64,000 nucleotides of DNA from Halomonas sp. (GCF_029263665.1 NZ_JAJUFQ010000009.1:80195-144194), one strand, 5' to 3'. Positions 29,831 to 39,855 are shown, numbered from the stretch's first letter. The notes: generated by a model from the sequence alone, not told the origin. Numbers and translations are program-made.

Positions 29831-32686
29831 TTAAAGGTTGAAGGCGTCTTCGACCAACTGGCGCTGCTGTTCGATGTGGACGGACATGTAGCCTGCTGCA
29901 GGTGCAGCGGATGCTGGGCGTCCGGCAAACTTGAGTGTGGCTCCGAAACCCGCCTTGAGCTCTTCCGCCACGCTACGCAGATTATGCTGCATGGAGTACC
30001 AGGCCCCCTGGTTGAGCGGCTCTTCCTGGCACCAGACGATATCGGTGGTATTGGTATACTGAGAAATCGTCTCGAACAGCTCTTCTTTCGGGAACGGATA
30101 GAGTTGCTCAACCCGAATGATTGCCACATCATCGAGCAGGTTTTCCTCACGCCAGTTGTCCAGGTCATAGTAAACCTTGCCTGAACACATGATGACGCGC
30201 TTGACCTGACTGGCATCTCGCTTGCCTTGATCCGGAAGCACCATCTGGAAGCTGCCATGAGCCAGCTCTTCGAGACTGGATACCGCTTCCTTATGACGCA
30301 ACAGGCTCTTCGGTGACATGATCACCAACGGCTTGCGAAGCGGACGAATCACCTGGCGCCGCAACAAGTGGAAGATCTGAGCCGGAGTAGTCGGTACACA
30401 GACCTGCATATTGTACTCGGCGCACAATTGCAGGAAGCGTTCCAGACGTGCTGATGAGTGCTCAGGCCCCTGCCCCTCGAAACCGTGCGGCAACAGCATG
30501 GTCAGTCCACACAGTCGGCCCCATTTGGTTTCCCCGGAAGAGATGAACTGGTCAACCACCACCTGGGCGCCATTGAAGAAGTCACCGAACTGGGCTTCCC
30601 AGATCACCAGCGCATTAGGCATGGTGGTGGCATAGCCGTATTCAAAGGCCAGCACCGCTTCTTCCGAAAGGAAGGAGTCATGGATGGTGAAGTCTGGTTG
30701 CCCCGGTGCCAGATGCTGCAGCGGAACATGCAGAGAAGCGTCCTTCTGGTTATGCAATACCGCATGACGGTGGGAGAAGGTACCGCGCCCCACATCCTGT
30801 CCGGTCAAGCGGATAGGATGTCCCTGATCCAGCAGAGTGGCGTAAGCAAGGGTCTCGGCAAAGCCCCAGTTCAGCGCCAGACCGCCGCCTTGCATCTTGC
30901 GTCGATCTTCATAGATCTTGGCGACCTGACGCTGAACGGCAAAGCCCTCCGGAACCTCGCACATCTTGGCAGCAAGCTGCTGCAGACGCTTGAGATCAAA
31001 GGAGGTATCTGCATAACCGGTCCATTCATGGCCCAGATATGGCTTCCAGTCGACGAACAGGGAAGTGTTCGGTTCCTGTACCAAGGCATTGGCCACATGG
31101 TTGCCAGCGACCAGGTCGTCACGGTACTTCTCGACCAACGCCTTGGCTTCATCTTCGCTGACCACGCCTTCCTGAACCAGACGCGTGGCATAGATGGCGC
31201 GGGAAGACGGATGATCCTTGATCTTCTGGTACATCAACGGCTGTGTACCAGACGGCTCATCGGCCTCATTGTGACCACGACGACGATAGCAGACCAGGTC
31301 AATTACCACGTCCTTGCTGAACTGCTGGCGATAATCCAGTGCTACCTGAGTGACGTGAAGCACAGCGTCAGGGTCATCACCATTGACGTGGAAGATCGGC
31401 GCCTGAACCATCTTGGCAATGTCGGTGCAATACTCAGTGGAGCGTGCATCGAGCGGGTTCGACGTGGTGAAGCCAACCTGGTTGTTGATGACGATGTGGA
31501 CAGTGCCGCCTGTCTTGTAGGCACGGGTCTGAGACATCTGGAATGTCTCCATGACCACGCCCTGGCCAGCAAAGGCCGCGTCACCATGGACATTGATCGG
31601 CAGAACCTTGCCGCCATCACCATCATTACGGCGATCCTGGCGGGCGCGCACGGAGCCTTCGACGACCGGAGCCACGATTTCGAGATGCGATGGGTTGAAC
31701 GACATGGCCAGGTGGACTTCCCCGCCCGGTGTCATGACGTTCGAGCTGAAGCCCTGATGGTATTTGACGTCACCAGATCCACGCTCGATCAACTTCTTGC
31801 CGTCGAATTCATCGATCAATTCGGACGGGTTCTTACCGAGAATATTGACCAGCACGTTGAGGCGGCCACGGTGGGCCATGCCAATGACGACTTCCTTGGT
31901 ACCATAGCTACCAGCGCGCTGGATCAGCTCGTCCATCATCGGAATGAAGGACTCACCGCCCTCAAGGCCAAAGCGCTTGGTGCCCGGATACTTGGAGGCC
32001 AGATAGCTCTCCAGCCCCTCGGCGGCAGTCAGGCGTTCCAGAACATGCTTGCGCATACCCTCGGTATAGGGCGGCTTCGAACGCACCGACTCAAAACGCT
32101 GCTGCAGCCAACGTTTTTCTTCGGTATCGACGATATGCATGAACTCACAACCAATGGAACGGCAGTAAGTCTGCTCCAGAGCGTCGACGATCACTCGCAG
32201 CGGAGCCTGATCCTGGCCCAGGAAGAATGAGCCTGTCTGGAATTCAGTATCCAGGTCGGCCTTGGACAGCTGATGGAAAGCCAGATCCAGATCAGGAACC
32301 GAACTCGGGTCACGCAGGCCCAGCGGATCGATATTGGCATGCTGGTGACCGCGGAAGCGGTAAGCATTGATCAGCTGGAGAACGCGAACCTGTTTACGGC
32401 TGTCTTCGCTGTCGGAACTCGGAGCGGTGGCATAGGCGGCACGGTGCTGTTGCTTGCCTAGCTGATAGAACTGCTCGCGAATCGGCGTGAGGGGGATATC
32501 GTGGGACGTTGCGCTACCGGAACCCTGTCCATCGGGGTTAGGCAGCTGGTCGAAGTAGTCGCGCCATTCTTGGGGAACGGCAGCGGGGTCGTCGAGGTAC
32601 TGCTCGTAGAGCGCTTCCACGTAGTGGACGTTACTGCCCGTTACGTGAGAGGAGCGCCACATCAACTCCATTATGCCTTCTTGCAT
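29831..32686 (-). CDS. sucA: 2-oxoglutarate dehydrogenase E1
   Basis: 951 residues, thiamine-diphosphate-dependent decarboxylase. The start MQEGIMELMWRSSHVTGSN matches the Pseudomonas and E. coli N-termini; 67 further in-frame codons upstream run back through a terminator and are not coding. Segments include KRFGLEGGESFIPMMDEL, MAHRGRLNVLVNILGK, the ThDP motif GDAAFAGQGVVMETFQMS ... VINNQVGFTT and CYRRRGHNEADEPSGTQPLMY. It decarboxylates 2-oxoglutarate and passes the succinyl group to the E2 lipoyl arm. Confidence 0.97.
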   Translation of the reverse strand: MQEGIMELMWRSSHVTGSNVHYVEALYEQYLDDPAAVPQEWRDYFDQLPNPDGQGSGSATSHDIPLTPIREQFYQLGKQQHRAAYATAPSSDSEDSRKQVRVLQLINAYRFRGHQHANIDPLGLRDPSSVPDLDLAFHQLSKADLDTEFQTGSFFLGQDQAPLRVIVDALEQTYCRSIGCEFMHIVDTEEKRWLQQRFESVRSKPPYTEGMRKHVLERLTAAEGLESYLASKYPGTKRFGLEGGESFIPMMDELIQRAGSYGTKEVVIGMAHRGRLNVLVNILGKNPSELIDEFDGKKLIERGSGDVKYHQGFSSNVMTPGGEVHLAMSFNPSHLEIVAPVVEGSVRARQDRRNDGDGGKVLPINVHGDAAFAGQGVVMETFQMSQTRAYKTGGTVHIVINNQVGFTTSNPLDARSTEYCTDIAKMVQAPIFHVNGDDPDAVLHVTQVALDYRQQFSKDVVIDLVCYRRRGHNEADEPSGTQPLMYQKIKDHPSSRAIYATRLVQEGVVSEDEAKALVEKYRDDLVAGNHVANALVQEPNTSLFVDWKPYLGHEWTGYADTSFDLKRLQQLAAKMCEVPEGFAVQRQVAKIYEDRRKMQGGGLALNWGFAETLAYATLLDQGHPIRLTGQDVGRGTFSHRHAVLHNQKDASLHVPLQHLAPGQPDFTIHDSFLSEEAVLAFEYGYATTMPNALVIWEAQFGDFFNGAQVVVDQFISSGETKWGRLCGLTMLLPHGFEGQGPEHSSARLERFLQLCAEYNMQVCVPTTPAQIFHLLRRQVIRPLRKPLVIMSPKSLLRHKEAVSSLEELAHGSFQMVLPDQGKRDASQVKRVIMCSGKVYYDLDNWREENLLDDVAIIRVEQLYPFPKEELFETISQYTNTTDIVWCQEEPLNQGAWYSMQHNLRSVAEELKAGFGATLKFAGRPASAAPAAGYMSVHIEQQRQLVEDAFNL

Positions 32687-32866
32687 CTCTCGGTCACCCT
32701 GCACTGATGGGGTGGTATTGGGCTCAGCACCTTGGCCTGCCTCGGGAGTAACGCCAGGCAGAAAGTATTCTGCCTGTTTGTCACCCCTTGGCACCGACCT
32801 ATGCCGAGCGCCCTGTGGTTCTGCTACTGACAACAGTGTCAGCCAGCCATGACTTGCTCCATGTTC

Positions 32867-32894
32867 AAAAGCCGGTGCCCAAGGCACCGGCTTT
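32867..32894 (-). terminator. Terminator between sdhB and sucA
   Basis: Stem AAAGCCGGTGCC / GGCACCGGCTTT (32868-32894) with a three-base loop; on the minus strand it ends in TTTTG. It would separate sdhCDAB from sucAB at least in part, so a sucA promoter is expected between 32687 and 32866; I do not see a clear one. Confidence 0.75.
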
Positions 32895-32988
32895 CGACAC
32901 TTCTGCCGAAGCGAAGTTCTTCGCAGCCCTGACGCGACAGATTGTCGCGCCCAGGACCGACATATGATAGCAAGCTCAGCGCCACGAT

Positions 32989-33699
32989 TTAAGTGGCATT
33001 TGCCAGCAACATCTCACGAATTTTGCCAATCGCACGTGTCGGGTTGAGTCCTTTCGGACATACCGCGACACAGTTCATGATTCCGCGGCAACGGAAGACC
33101 GAAAACGGGTCTTCCAGATCAGACAAACGCTCATTGGTTGCCGTATCGCGAGAATCAGCCAGGAAGCGATAGGACTTCAGCAGACCAGCCGGACCAACGA
33201 ACTTGTCCGGATTCCACCAGAAGGACGGACAAGCCGTGGAGCAACAGGCACACAGAATGCACTCGTAGAGCCCATCCAGCTTGTCACGGTCTTCCGGAGA
33301 CTGCAGACGCTCGATGGCTGGCACTGGCGAATCGTTCTTCAAGTACGGCTGAATACGCTCGTACTGCTGATAGAACAGACTCATGTCGACCACCAGGTCC
33401 CGAACGACCGGCAGGCCAGGCAGCGGACGCAGCACCAGCTTGTTGTTCTTCACCACCTGAGACAGCGGTGTAATACAAGCCAGACCGTTGGTGCCGTTCA
33501 TGTTCATGCCGTCGGAGCCACACACACCCTCACGGCAGCTGCGACGATAGGCGACGGTCGTATCGTCCTGCTTGATCAGTTCAAGCAGGTTGAGGACCAT
33601 GAGGTCACGCCCCTGAGTATCAACCTCGAACTCCTGCATATAAGGTGCGGAGTCAGTTTCCGGATTGTAGCGATACAGGGATACCTGAAGCTTGGACAT
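32989..33699 (-). CDS. sdhB: Succinate dehydrogenase iron-sulfur subunit
   Basis: 236 residues. The N-terminal ferredoxin domain binds 2Fe-2S (SCREGVCGSDGMNMNG and LACIT), and the C-terminal domain binds 4Fe-4S and 3Fe-4S through CILCACCSTACPSFWW and CRGIMNCVAVCPKGLNP. It passes electrons from the flavoprotein to ubiquinone in the inner membrane. It follows sdhA by 12 bases. Confidence 0.97.
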   Translation of the reverse strand: MSKLQVSLYRYNPETDSAPYMQEFEVDTQGRDLMVLNLLELIKQDDTTVAYRRSCREGVCGSDGMNMNGTNGLACITPLSQVVKNNKLVLRPLPGLPVVRDLVVDMSLFYQQYERIQPYLKNDSPVPAIERLQSPEDRDKLDGLYECILCACCSTACPSFWWNPDKFVGPAGLLKSYRFLADSRDTATNERLSDLEDPFSVFRCRGIMNCVAVCPKGLNPTRAIGKIREMLLANAT

Positions 33700-33711
33700 C
33701 GTGACTCCTCC

Positions 33712-35484
33712 TTAGTATGTGCGGATTTTCGGCTCGAACTTATCCATGGTCTTCGGCGCGAAGTTGACATCACGTTGGCCAACACGCTTCTCACCAGGGA
33801 AGAACATCGAGTGCTTGAGCCAGTTGACGTCGTCACGGTCCGGATAATCGTAGCGACAATGCGCACCACGACTTTCCTTGCGCTCGAGAGCGGCGATAGC
33901 AGTGGCTTCGGCCACTTCCATCAGGTTATCCAGCTCAAGGGCTTCGACACGGGCAGTATTGAAGGCCAGGGACTTGTCAGACAGATGAGCTTCAGCAATA
34001 CGACCGCGCAGCTCAGCCAGCTTCTCGACGCCATCCTTCATGTTCTTCTCTTCGCGGAATACACCGAAAGAGTTCTGCATGATGCTCTGCAGTTCACGCT
34101 TGAGGTCAGCCACGCTCTCGCCGCCACTTGACTCGTTCCAGCGGTTGATACGCTGCATGGCCGTTTCAACATCGGAATCACGAGCATCGAGGTAGTCGAC
34201 ACCTTCATTCAGCGCGCTCTCGATGAACATGCCGGCAGCACGGCCGAAGACCACCAGGTCAAGCAGAGAGTTGCCACCCAGACGGTTGGCACCATGCACA
34301 GAAACACAAGCGGCCTCACCGCATGCGTACAGACCATTGATGATGTAGTCGTTGCCGTCCTTGTCCTGACCGATGGCCTGGCCATGGATGTTGGTAGCCA
34401 CACCCCCCATCATGTAGTGGCAGGTCGGAACCACGGGAATCGGCTCCTTGGCCGGATCCACATGAGCGAAGGTCTTGGACAGTTCCACGATCCCCGGGAG
34501 ACGCTTGCTGAGAACTTCTTCACCCAGGTGGTCGAGCTTGAGATAGACATGGTCGCCATTCTCGCCGCAACCACGTCCTTCCAGAATTTCCATCACCATG
34601 GAACGAGCCACGACATCACGACCGGCCAGGTCCTTGGCATTCGGAGCATAACGCTCCATGAAGCGCTCGCCATCCTTGTTGATCAGGTAGCCACCTTCGC
34701 CGCGACAACCTTCTGTCACCAGCACGCCAGCACCGTGAATACCGGTCGGGTGGAACTGCCACATTTCGATATCCTGGATAGGCACACCAGCTCGCAGCGC
34801 CATGCCGATACCATCACCCGTGTTGATCAGGGCATTGGTGGTAGAGGCATAGATACGGCCGGAGCCGCCAGTCGCCAGCACGGTAGCCTTGGACTTGATG
34901 TGAACCACTTCGCCAGTTTCGATATCCATGGCGATACAGCCGACAACATCGCCGTTGGCATTCTTCACCAGGTCGATGGCATACCACTCGTTAAGGAAAG
35001 TGGTGTCGTGCTTGACGTTGTTTTCATACAGGGTGTGCAGCAGCGCATGACCGGTACGGTCAGCGGCAGCACAGGTACGGGCGGCCTGGCCACCTTCACC
35101 GAAGTTCTTGGACTGACCACCGAACGGACGCTGATAGATGCGGCCATTGTCGAAACGAGAAAACGGCAGTCCCATGTGCTCAAGTTCGAACACCGCCTTC
35201 GGGCCTTCGGAACACATGTATTCCGCAGCATCCTGGTCAGTGATGTAGTCACCGCCCTTGACCGTGTCATACATATGCCAGCGCCAGTCATCATTGGGAT
35301 CGGCAGAAGCAATGGCACAAGTGATACCGCCCTGGGCAGACACTGTGTGCGAGCGAGTCGGAAAGACTTTGGACAGCACAGCCGTATTCTTGCCGGACTT
35401 GGCCAGTTCCAGTGCAGCACGCAGGCCTGCGCCACCGCCACCGATGATGATGGCGTCAAAAGTCATACTACGCATGTTTGACAT
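33712..35484 (-). CDS. sdhA: Succinate dehydrogenase flavoprotein subunit
   Basis: 590 residues. The FAD-binding [14 protein letters not shown], the flavinylation segment [14 protein letters not shown] (covalent FAD on His), and catalytic [21 protein letters not shown] and [17 protein letters not shown] are visible. It oxidises succinate to fumarate. Three bases separate its ATG from the sdhD stop, and GGGGAG precedes it. Confidence 0.98.
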   Translation of the reverse strand: MSNMRSMTFDAIIIGGGGAGLRAALELAKSGKNTAVLSKVFPTRSHTVSAQGGITCAIASADPNDDWRWHMYDTVKGGDYITDQDAAEYMCSEGPKAVFELEHMGLPFSRFDNGRIYQRPFGGQSKNFGEGGQAARTCAAADRTGHALLHTLYENNVKHDTTFLNEWYAIDLVKNANGDVVGCIAMDIETGEVVHIKSKATVLATGGSGRIYASTTNALINTGDGIGMALRAGVPIQDIEMWQFHPTGIHGAGVLVTEGCRGEGGYLINKDGERFMERYAPNAKDLAGRDVVARSMVMEILEGRGCGENGDHVYLKLDHLGEEVLSKRLPGIVELSKTFAHVDPAKEPIPVVPTCHYMMGGVATNIHGQAIGQDKDGNDYIINGLYACGEAACVSVHGANRLGGNSLLDLVVFGRAAGMFIESALNEGVDYLDARDSDVETAMQRINRWNESSGGESVADLKRELQSIMQNSFGVFREEKNMKDGVEKLAELRGRIAEAHLSDKSLAFNTARVEALELDNLMEVAEATAIAALERKESRGAHCRYDYPDRDDVNWLKHSMFFPGEKRVGQRDVNFAPKTMDKFEPKIRTY

Positions 35485-35487
35485 GAA

Positions 35488-35835
35488 TCAGGCTCCCCAC
35501 AGTACTTGGATGCCCCAGACCAGGAACACGAAGATGGCAAGAATGATGACGGACTGGGTAGCGACACGGATGCAGGTCGGCTTGATATAATCAGTCGTCA
35601 CGGTCCACAGGCCTACCCAGGCATGGGCAGCCAGTGACACGAAGGCCAGTACCGAGAAGATGCGCATCCAGGTCTGCTGGAAGAGACCGCTCCAGGTGGC
35701 ATAATCGAGCTGCGGGTGAAACAGCACATAGCCGACAAGGAAGACTGTGTAGACAGCCATCACTACAGCGCTGGCGCGCTGGATGATCCAGTCAGACAGT
35801 CCGCTACGGCTGAAACTTGTGATATTGGTTACCAT
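35488..35835 (-). CDS. sdhD: Succinate dehydrogenase membrane anchor subunit
   Basis: 115 residues with three membrane spans. The start MVTNITSFSRSGLSDWIIQRASAV fits SdhD; the longer upstream frame overlaps sdhC and is not coding. The His in AAHAWVGLWTVTTDYIKP lies in the region that binds haem and quinone. It overlaps the end of sdhC by 7 bases. Confidence 0.94.
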   Translation of the reverse strand: MVTNITSFSRSGLSDWIIQRASAVVMAVYTVFLVGYVLFHPQLDYATWSGLFQQTWMRIFSVLAFVSLAAHAWVGLWTVTTDYIKPTCIRVATQSVIILAIFVFLVWGIQVLWGA

Positions 35836-36206
35836 ACCCAGACCCCCGCCAGAATGATCAGCACGACACTTACCACGATAGTGATCTGCGCTTTCTTCAC
35901 AGCCCCTTCGATAGTGACGCCAATGTTGGCGTCCATAATGAAGTGCTTGATGCCTGCCACGAAGTGGTAAGCCAGCGCGGACAACAGCCCCCACGCCACA
36001 AGCTTGGCGAAGAAATTATGTGCCAGTGCATCACGTACGGCTTCAAAACCCTCTTCAGACGACAATGAAGCGTCCAGGGCCCAGAAGGCGAAGATCAGAC
36101 CGATAAAGAGAATGACGCCGGTGATACGGTGCGTAATCGACGTCAACGCGGGGAGGGGGAAGTGGATCGTATTGAGATCCAGGTTTACGGGTCGTTTGCT
36201 TTTCAC
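35829..36206 (-). CDS. sdhC: Succinate dehydrogenase cytochrome b556 subunit
   Basis: 125 residues, three membrane spans. The family signature RPVNLDLNTIHFPLPALTSI and SITHRITGVILF come first, and ALAYHFVAGIKHFIMD contains the likely haem-ligand His. The start is GTG 36206; there is no ATG in frame nearby. It is the first gene of sdhCDAB, 134 bases past the proposed -10 box. Confidence 0.95.
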   Translation of the reverse strand: MKSKRPVNLDLNTIHFPLPALTSITHRITGVILFIGLIFAFWALDASLSSEEGFEAVRDALAHNFFAKLVAWGLLSALAYHFVAGIKHFIMDANIGVTIEGAVKKAQITIVVSVVLIILAGVWVW

Positions 36207-36339
36207 GGCTCTCTACACACTCTCATGGCCCACTCTACGACATTTGGGCCAGAGGCCCGAGCGGGCGGTGGTTTCGGGAAGGGTGTCATCGTGACCAACA
36301 ATTGGACACGACCTCCTGTTCCTGCCAGTCGCGGCGTGA

Positions 36340-36368
36340 ATTATAGGGACTCCCCCACCCTATGACAA
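36340..36368 (-). promoter_or_regulatory. Proposed sdhCDAB promoter
   Basis: On the minus strand TTGTCA (36368-36363), a 17-base spacer and a perfect TATAAT (36345-36340) form a good sigma-70 promoter pointing to sdhC. The leader would be about 125 bases. Confidence 0.65.
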
Positions 36369-36473
36369 ATACCTGTGAGTTCGATTTTGACGTCGCAGAA
36401 ATGAAAAAACCATGACGAAACTGCTTAAAATCGCAGGATCGTCAAGCATGTTGCAGTGCAAAATGCCTTACAA

Positions 36474-36488
36474 TGGTGCAAAGCACCA
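36474..36488. promoter_or_regulatory. Palindrome in the sdhC-gltA gap
   Basis: TGGTGC-AAA-GCACCA is a perfect 6-bp inverted repeat in the 470-bp AT-rich gap between the divergent sdhC and gltA, upstream of both proposed promoters. A regulator site is possible; no known consensus is recognised. Confidence 0.4.
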
Positions 36489-36552
36489 TAAGCTATACAG
36501 AACTTATGCAAGAAACAGCTTATAGTACAACTTAGCAGGTCCAATGGAAGAA

Positions 36553-36580
36553 TTGACAATATCTGGAACGCTTCTATAGT
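36553..36580 (+). promoter_or_regulatory. Proposed gltA promoter
   Basis: Consensus TTGACA (36553-36558), a 16-base spacer and TATAGT (36575-36580). It gives a leader of about 90 bases ending in a strong ribosome site, AAAGGAGG (36663-36670). Confidence 0.75.
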
Positions 36581-36676
36581 GGGCACACCTTTTTGGCAGT
36601 GCGGCATGATTTTCGCCGACACGATAGCGAGAAATAACGACTTATCGCTTCATATCGCATACAAAGGAGGCCAATC

Positions 36677-37960
36677 ATGGCTGACAGAAAAGCAACCCTG
36701 ACGGTGGATGGACTGGAGAAGCCGATTGAACTCCCGATCTATTCAGGCTCTCTGGGCCCCGATGTTGTCGATGTGCGCGGACTGGGTTCTGAAGGTCTGT
36801 TCACATTCGACCCAGGCTTCATGGCCACCTCCTCCTGCGAATCCGGCATTACTTACATCGACGGTGGCAAGGGTGTCCTCCTGCACCGCGGCTATCCCAT
36901 CGAGCAACTGGCCAAGAATTCCAACTTCGTGGAAATGAGCTATCTGCTTCTGTTCGGCGAACTACCTACCGAAGAGCAGTACAAAGAATTCGAAAGCCGT
37001 GTTCGTTCGCACACCATGGTCCATGAGCAACTGGCCAACTTCTATCGCGGCTTCCGCCGCGACGCTCACCCCATGGCAATTCTCTGCGGTGTGGTCGGTG
37101 GCCTGGCCGCCTTCTATCACGACCATCTGGACATCACCCAGAAAGAAGATCGCGAAATCAGCGCTATCCGCCTGATCGCCAAGATGCCGACTCTGGCCGC
37201 GATGTCACACAAGTACAACATCGGCCAGCCGTTCAACTATCCTCGCAACGACCTGAATTATGCAGAGAACTTCCTCTACATGATGTTCAGCAACCCGTGC
37301 GAGCCCTACGAAATCAACCCGGTCTACGCCAAGGCCATGGACCGCATCTTCATGCTCCATGCCGACCACGAGCAGAACGCCTCCACTTCTACCGTGCGAC
37401 TGGCTGGCTCCACTGGCGCTAACCCCTTTGCCTGCATCAGCTCCGGCATCGCCGCCCTGTGGGGCCCGGCGCACGGCGGTGCCAACGAAGCCGTCCTCAA
37501 GATGCTGGACGAGATCGGTGACGATTCTGAAGAGAACATCCAGCGTTTCATCGACAAGGCCAAGGACAAGGATGACCCCTTCAAGTTGATGGGCTTCGGT
37601 CATCGTGTCTACCGCAACTTTGACCCGCGCGCCAAGGTCATGAAGGAAACCTGCGACGAGGTTCTGGCTCAGCTCGGCATCGATGATCCGCAGTTGAAGA
37701 TCGCCAAGCGCCTGGAGCAGATTGCCCTGGAAGATGAGTACTTCATCGAGCGCAAGCTGTACCCGAATGTTGACTTCTACTCCGGTATCATTCTCAAGGC
37801 CATGGGCATTCCGACCAACATGTTCACGGTCATCTTTGCGGTATCCCGCACCATTGGCTGGATCTCCCACTGGAACGAGATGATCAGCGAGAGCTACAAG
37901 ATTGGCCGCCCGCGCCAGCTCTATACCGGCCACACCGAGCGCGACTATCCAGCCAAGTGA
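36677..37960 (+). CDS. gltA: Citrate synthase (type II)
   Basis: 427 residues, the hexameric NADH-sensitive type by length. Catalytic segments include [23 protein letters not shown], with the active-site His in [10 protein letters not shown], a second His in [18 protein letters not shown], and a C-terminal GWISHWNEM. It condenses acetyl-CoA with oxaloacetate. It is divergent from sdhCDAB, as in E. coli and Pseudomonas. Confidence 0.98.
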   Translation: MADRKATLTVDGLEKPIELPIYSGSLGPDVVDVRGLGSEGLFTFDPGFMATSSCESGITYIDGGKGVLLHRGYPIEQLAKNSNFVEMSYLLLFGELPTEEQYKEFESRVRSHTMVHEQLANFYRGFRRDAHPMAILCGVVGGLAAFYHDHLDITQKEDREISAIRLIAKMPTLAAMSHKYNIGQPFNYPRNDLNYAENFLYMMFSNPCEPYEINPVYAKAMDRIFMLHADHEQNASTSTVRLAGSTGANPFACISSGIAALWGPAHGGANEAVLKMLDEIGDDSEENIQRFIDKAKDKDDPFKLMGFGHRVYRNFDPRAKVMKETCDEVLAQLGIDDPQLKIAKRLEQIALEDEYFIERKLYPNVDFYSGIILKAMGIPTNMFTVIFAVSRTIGWISHWNEMISESYKIGRPRQLYTGHTERDYPAK

Positions 37961-37989
37961 GTTCCACTCACTCACGCCATAGACGCACC

Positions 37990-38016
37990 AAAGAGCCGCC
38001 CTTCGGGCGGCTCTTT
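37990..38016 (+). terminator. gltA terminator
   Basis: Stem AAAGAGCCGCCC / GGGCGGCTCTTT with a UUCG-type loop lies 29 bases past the gltA stop. The final TTT closes the stem and serves as a short U-tract. Confidence 0.8.
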
Positions 38017-38140
38017 GCGTTTCTACACTCATGTGCAGCTCAAGTGCAATTGCTGAGGAAGATCACGAAGCAGTGATGGTCGAGCACAGCCGTCTCATCG
38101 CGTTATGCTGAATACACGGAACACTCACAAGGAAGAAACG

Positions 38141-39028
38141 ATGAACCGAAATATCACCACCGTTGCCTTCATTGGACTCGGCGTGATGGGCTACCCAATG
38201 GCTGGTCACCTGGCCCGCTCAGGCTTGAACGTGCGGGTTTACAACCGAACGACCGCCAAGGCGGAGGCCTGGAGCAAAGCATTTGGCGGCAGCTATCACC
38301 CCACTCCCGCCGCTGCAGCCAAAGGAGCCGACGTGGCATTGATGTGCGTCGGCAACGACGACGATGTACGATCCGTCAGCACCGGACCCGATGGGGTTCT
38401 TGCCTCTCTTGCGCCAGGAAGCCTGCTGGTGGACCACACCACCGCTTCATCCAGCCTCGCAGAAGAGCTTGACCAGGCCTGTCGTGAACATGAAGTCAGC
38501 TTCATCGATGCTCCTGTATCCGGAGGCCAGCAAGGTGCAGAGAATGGCGTACTGACCATCATGTGCGGCGGGGAGCAGACTGCCTTCGAGCACATTCAAC
38601 CCGTACTCCGGCACTATGGCCGCGCAGTCAACCTGATGGGCCCTGCCGGAAGCGGACAACTGACCAAGATGGTCAATCAGATCTGCATTGCCGGACTGGT
38701 TCAAGGGCTGGCGGAAGGCCTGCATTTTGCCGAGCAGGCCGGTCTCGACCGCAAGCACGTAGTGGAAGTGATACGCCAAGGCGCTGCCGGTTCCTGGCAG
38801 ATGGAAAATCGTCACGCCAGCATGATCGACGATCATTACGACCATGGCTTCGCCGTGGATTGGATGCGCAAGGATCTGGGGATCTGCCTGGAGCAGGCTC
38901 GCACGCTCCAGGCCCGACTTCCGGTCACCGCCCTGGTGGATCAATTCTATGCCGATGTACAGGCCATGGGAGGCGGCAGATGGGATACCTCCTCCCTATT
39001 GAAACGGCTACGAGACATTTCCAGATAG
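38141..39028 (+). CDS. 3-hydroxyisobutyrate-dehydrogenase-like reductase
   Basis: 295 residues, beta-hydroxyacid dehydrogenase family. The N-terminal NAD(P) site is FIGLGVMGYPMAGHLARSG, the conserved substrate segment is DAPVSGGQQGAENGVLTIMCGG, and catalytic Lys lies in GSGQLTKMVNQICIAGLVQGLAEG. Members reduce or oxidise 3-hydroxyisobutyrate, tartronate semialdehyde, glyoxylate or succinic semialdehyde. AGGA lies 7 bases before ATG 38141, so 12 upstream codons are excluded. Substrate unknown. Confidence 0.88.
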   Translation: MNRNITTVAFIGLGVMGYPMAGHLARSGLNVRVYNRTTAKAEAWSKAFGGSYHPTPAAAAKGADVALMCVGNDDDVRSVSTGPDGVLASLAPGSLLVDHTTASSSLAEELDQACREHEVSFIDAPVSGGQQGAENGVLTIMCGGEQTAFEHIQPVLRHYGRAVNLMGPAGSGQLTKMVNQICIAGLVQGLAEGLHFAEQAGLDRKHVVEVIRQGAAGSWQMENRHASMIDDHYDHGFAVDWMRKDLGICLEQARTLQARLPVTALVDQFYADVQAMGGGRWDTSSLLKRLRDISR

Positions 39029-39137
39029 TCTTCGGAGCTATTCTCCAGAACTGCTCTCTGGAATTGCCTAGAACGTTAGAACACCAATAATTCAGCCGCA
39101 TACTATCTGCCTATTTATCTGCAAATTGCAATGTCTG

Positions 39138-39220
39138 TATATTGCGCCCATCAGATGTCTGCATTAAGAGACATCATGCACCACAAGAGGGCGGATGAAT
39201 GATTTCGCCGCCCTCTTTCG
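39138..39220 (+). ncRNA. Possible small RNA with two hairpins
   Basis: TATATT (39138-39143) could be a -10 box. The following sequence would fold into GATGTCT / AGACATC (39154-39175) and then AAGAGGGCGG / CCGCCCTCTT (39185-39217) followed by TTC. No gene ends close enough to need this terminator-like stem. No good -35 is visible, so support is weak. Confidence 0.25.
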
Positions 39221-39267
39221 GAGCATCTCCACTCCCCCTAGCGCCTCCTTTCTGTCCTCGTATTATG

Positions 39268-39290
39268 TTTTCCACACATTCTGTGGATAA
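39268..39290. promoter_or_regulatory. Inverted pair of DnaA-box-like motifs
   Basis: TTTTCCACA (39268-39276, one mismatch to TTATCCACA) faces TGTGGATAA (39282-39290, a perfect box on the minus strand) across five bases. The gap lies beside an AT-rich block, but no dnaA, parA or other origin gene is nearby. Confidence 0.35.
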
Positions 39291-39686
39291 CCCTGTTCAC
39301 AACCATTAGAAACCGCCCCAGAATCGCCATGAACAGGGGGGAGCTGTTAGATTGGTTAATTTTTAACCCGTTCTAACCAATTGATATATAAGGGAAAAAT
39401 AGAATAACAGCGCAACCGTGCGGACCGGATGGCAGAAGAGCAAAAAGAACAACCACAGGTGGATAGCTTTGTCGCCTGTCAATAGAAAAAAGGCAAAACT
39501 ACCTATGAAGGCATAGAAAATTCATACGCATGAAGGCTTACCAAGGCAACCAGTCCACATGACACGCGAAGCACTCTCATTTCTTTTTATTGAAATGATC
39601 AGTATATTTTGTTGCCAGGAAGAGACACCATCTGCAAGAAAAAACCCAGCAAATGATCGGCATGCAAGCAAGCATGGAAAAAGAAG

Positions 39687-39762
39687 TGGCGTCCCATAGG
39701 GGGTTCGAACCCCTGTTCCCGCCGTGAAAGGGCGGTGTCCTAGACCACTAGACGAATGGGAC
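39687..39762 (-). tRNA. tRNA-Glu (anticodon TTC)
   Basis: A 76-base cloverleaf with encoded CCA. The acceptor stem GTCCCAT pairs with ATGGGAC, the anticodon loop is CTTTCAC with TTC at 39728-39726, and the T-arm is AGGGGTTCGAACCCCT. It is very close to E. coli tRNA-Glu, and is cotranscribed with the tRNA-Ala 17 bases upstream. Confidence 0.97.
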
Positions 39763-39779
39763 GCATCGTACGAGAAAGT

Positions 39780-39855
39780 TGGTGGAGCCTAGCGGGATCG
39801 AACCGCTGACCTCGACACTGCCAGTGTCGCGCTCTCCCAGCTGAGCTAAGGCCCC
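39780..39855 (-). tRNA. tRNA-Ala (anticodon GGC)
   Basis: A 76-base cloverleaf with encoded CCA. It starts GGGGCCTTAGCTCAGCTGGG, has anticodon GGC in loop CTGGCAG, and a T-arm AGCGGTTCGATCCCGCT. First gene of a two-tRNA unit on the minus strand, downstream of gltX. Confidence 0.97.

Larger units (their letters stand above)
39029..39686. other. Non-coding AT-rich stretch
   Basis: 658 bases without a convincing gene. From left to right it holds a hairpin and a terminator-like stem (39154-39217), an inverted pair of DnaA-box-like motifs (39268-39290), and an AT-rich block with interlocked inverted repeats around GGTTAA and TAACC (39352-39380). The last 280 bases show nothing recognisable. Confidence 0.6.

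Noticed and set aside
28268..30184. 638-residue plus-strand reading frame opposite sucB/sucA
   Set aside because: Lies antisense to well-supported genes, has no recognisable domain and reflects codon bias of the real frame.
30458..32230. 590-residue plus-strand frame opposite sucA
   Set aside because: Shadow of sucA; no start signal or family.
39260..39410. Chromosomal replication origin
   Set aside because: Only two DnaA-like boxes and no dnaA, dnaN, rpmH, gidA or par genes nearby.
39661..39680. CATGC/GCATG hairpin near an A-run after tRNA-Glu
   Set aside because: On the transcribed strand the adjacent T-run comes before the stem, not after it; the next T-run is about 20 bases away, so it does not fit an intrinsic terminator.
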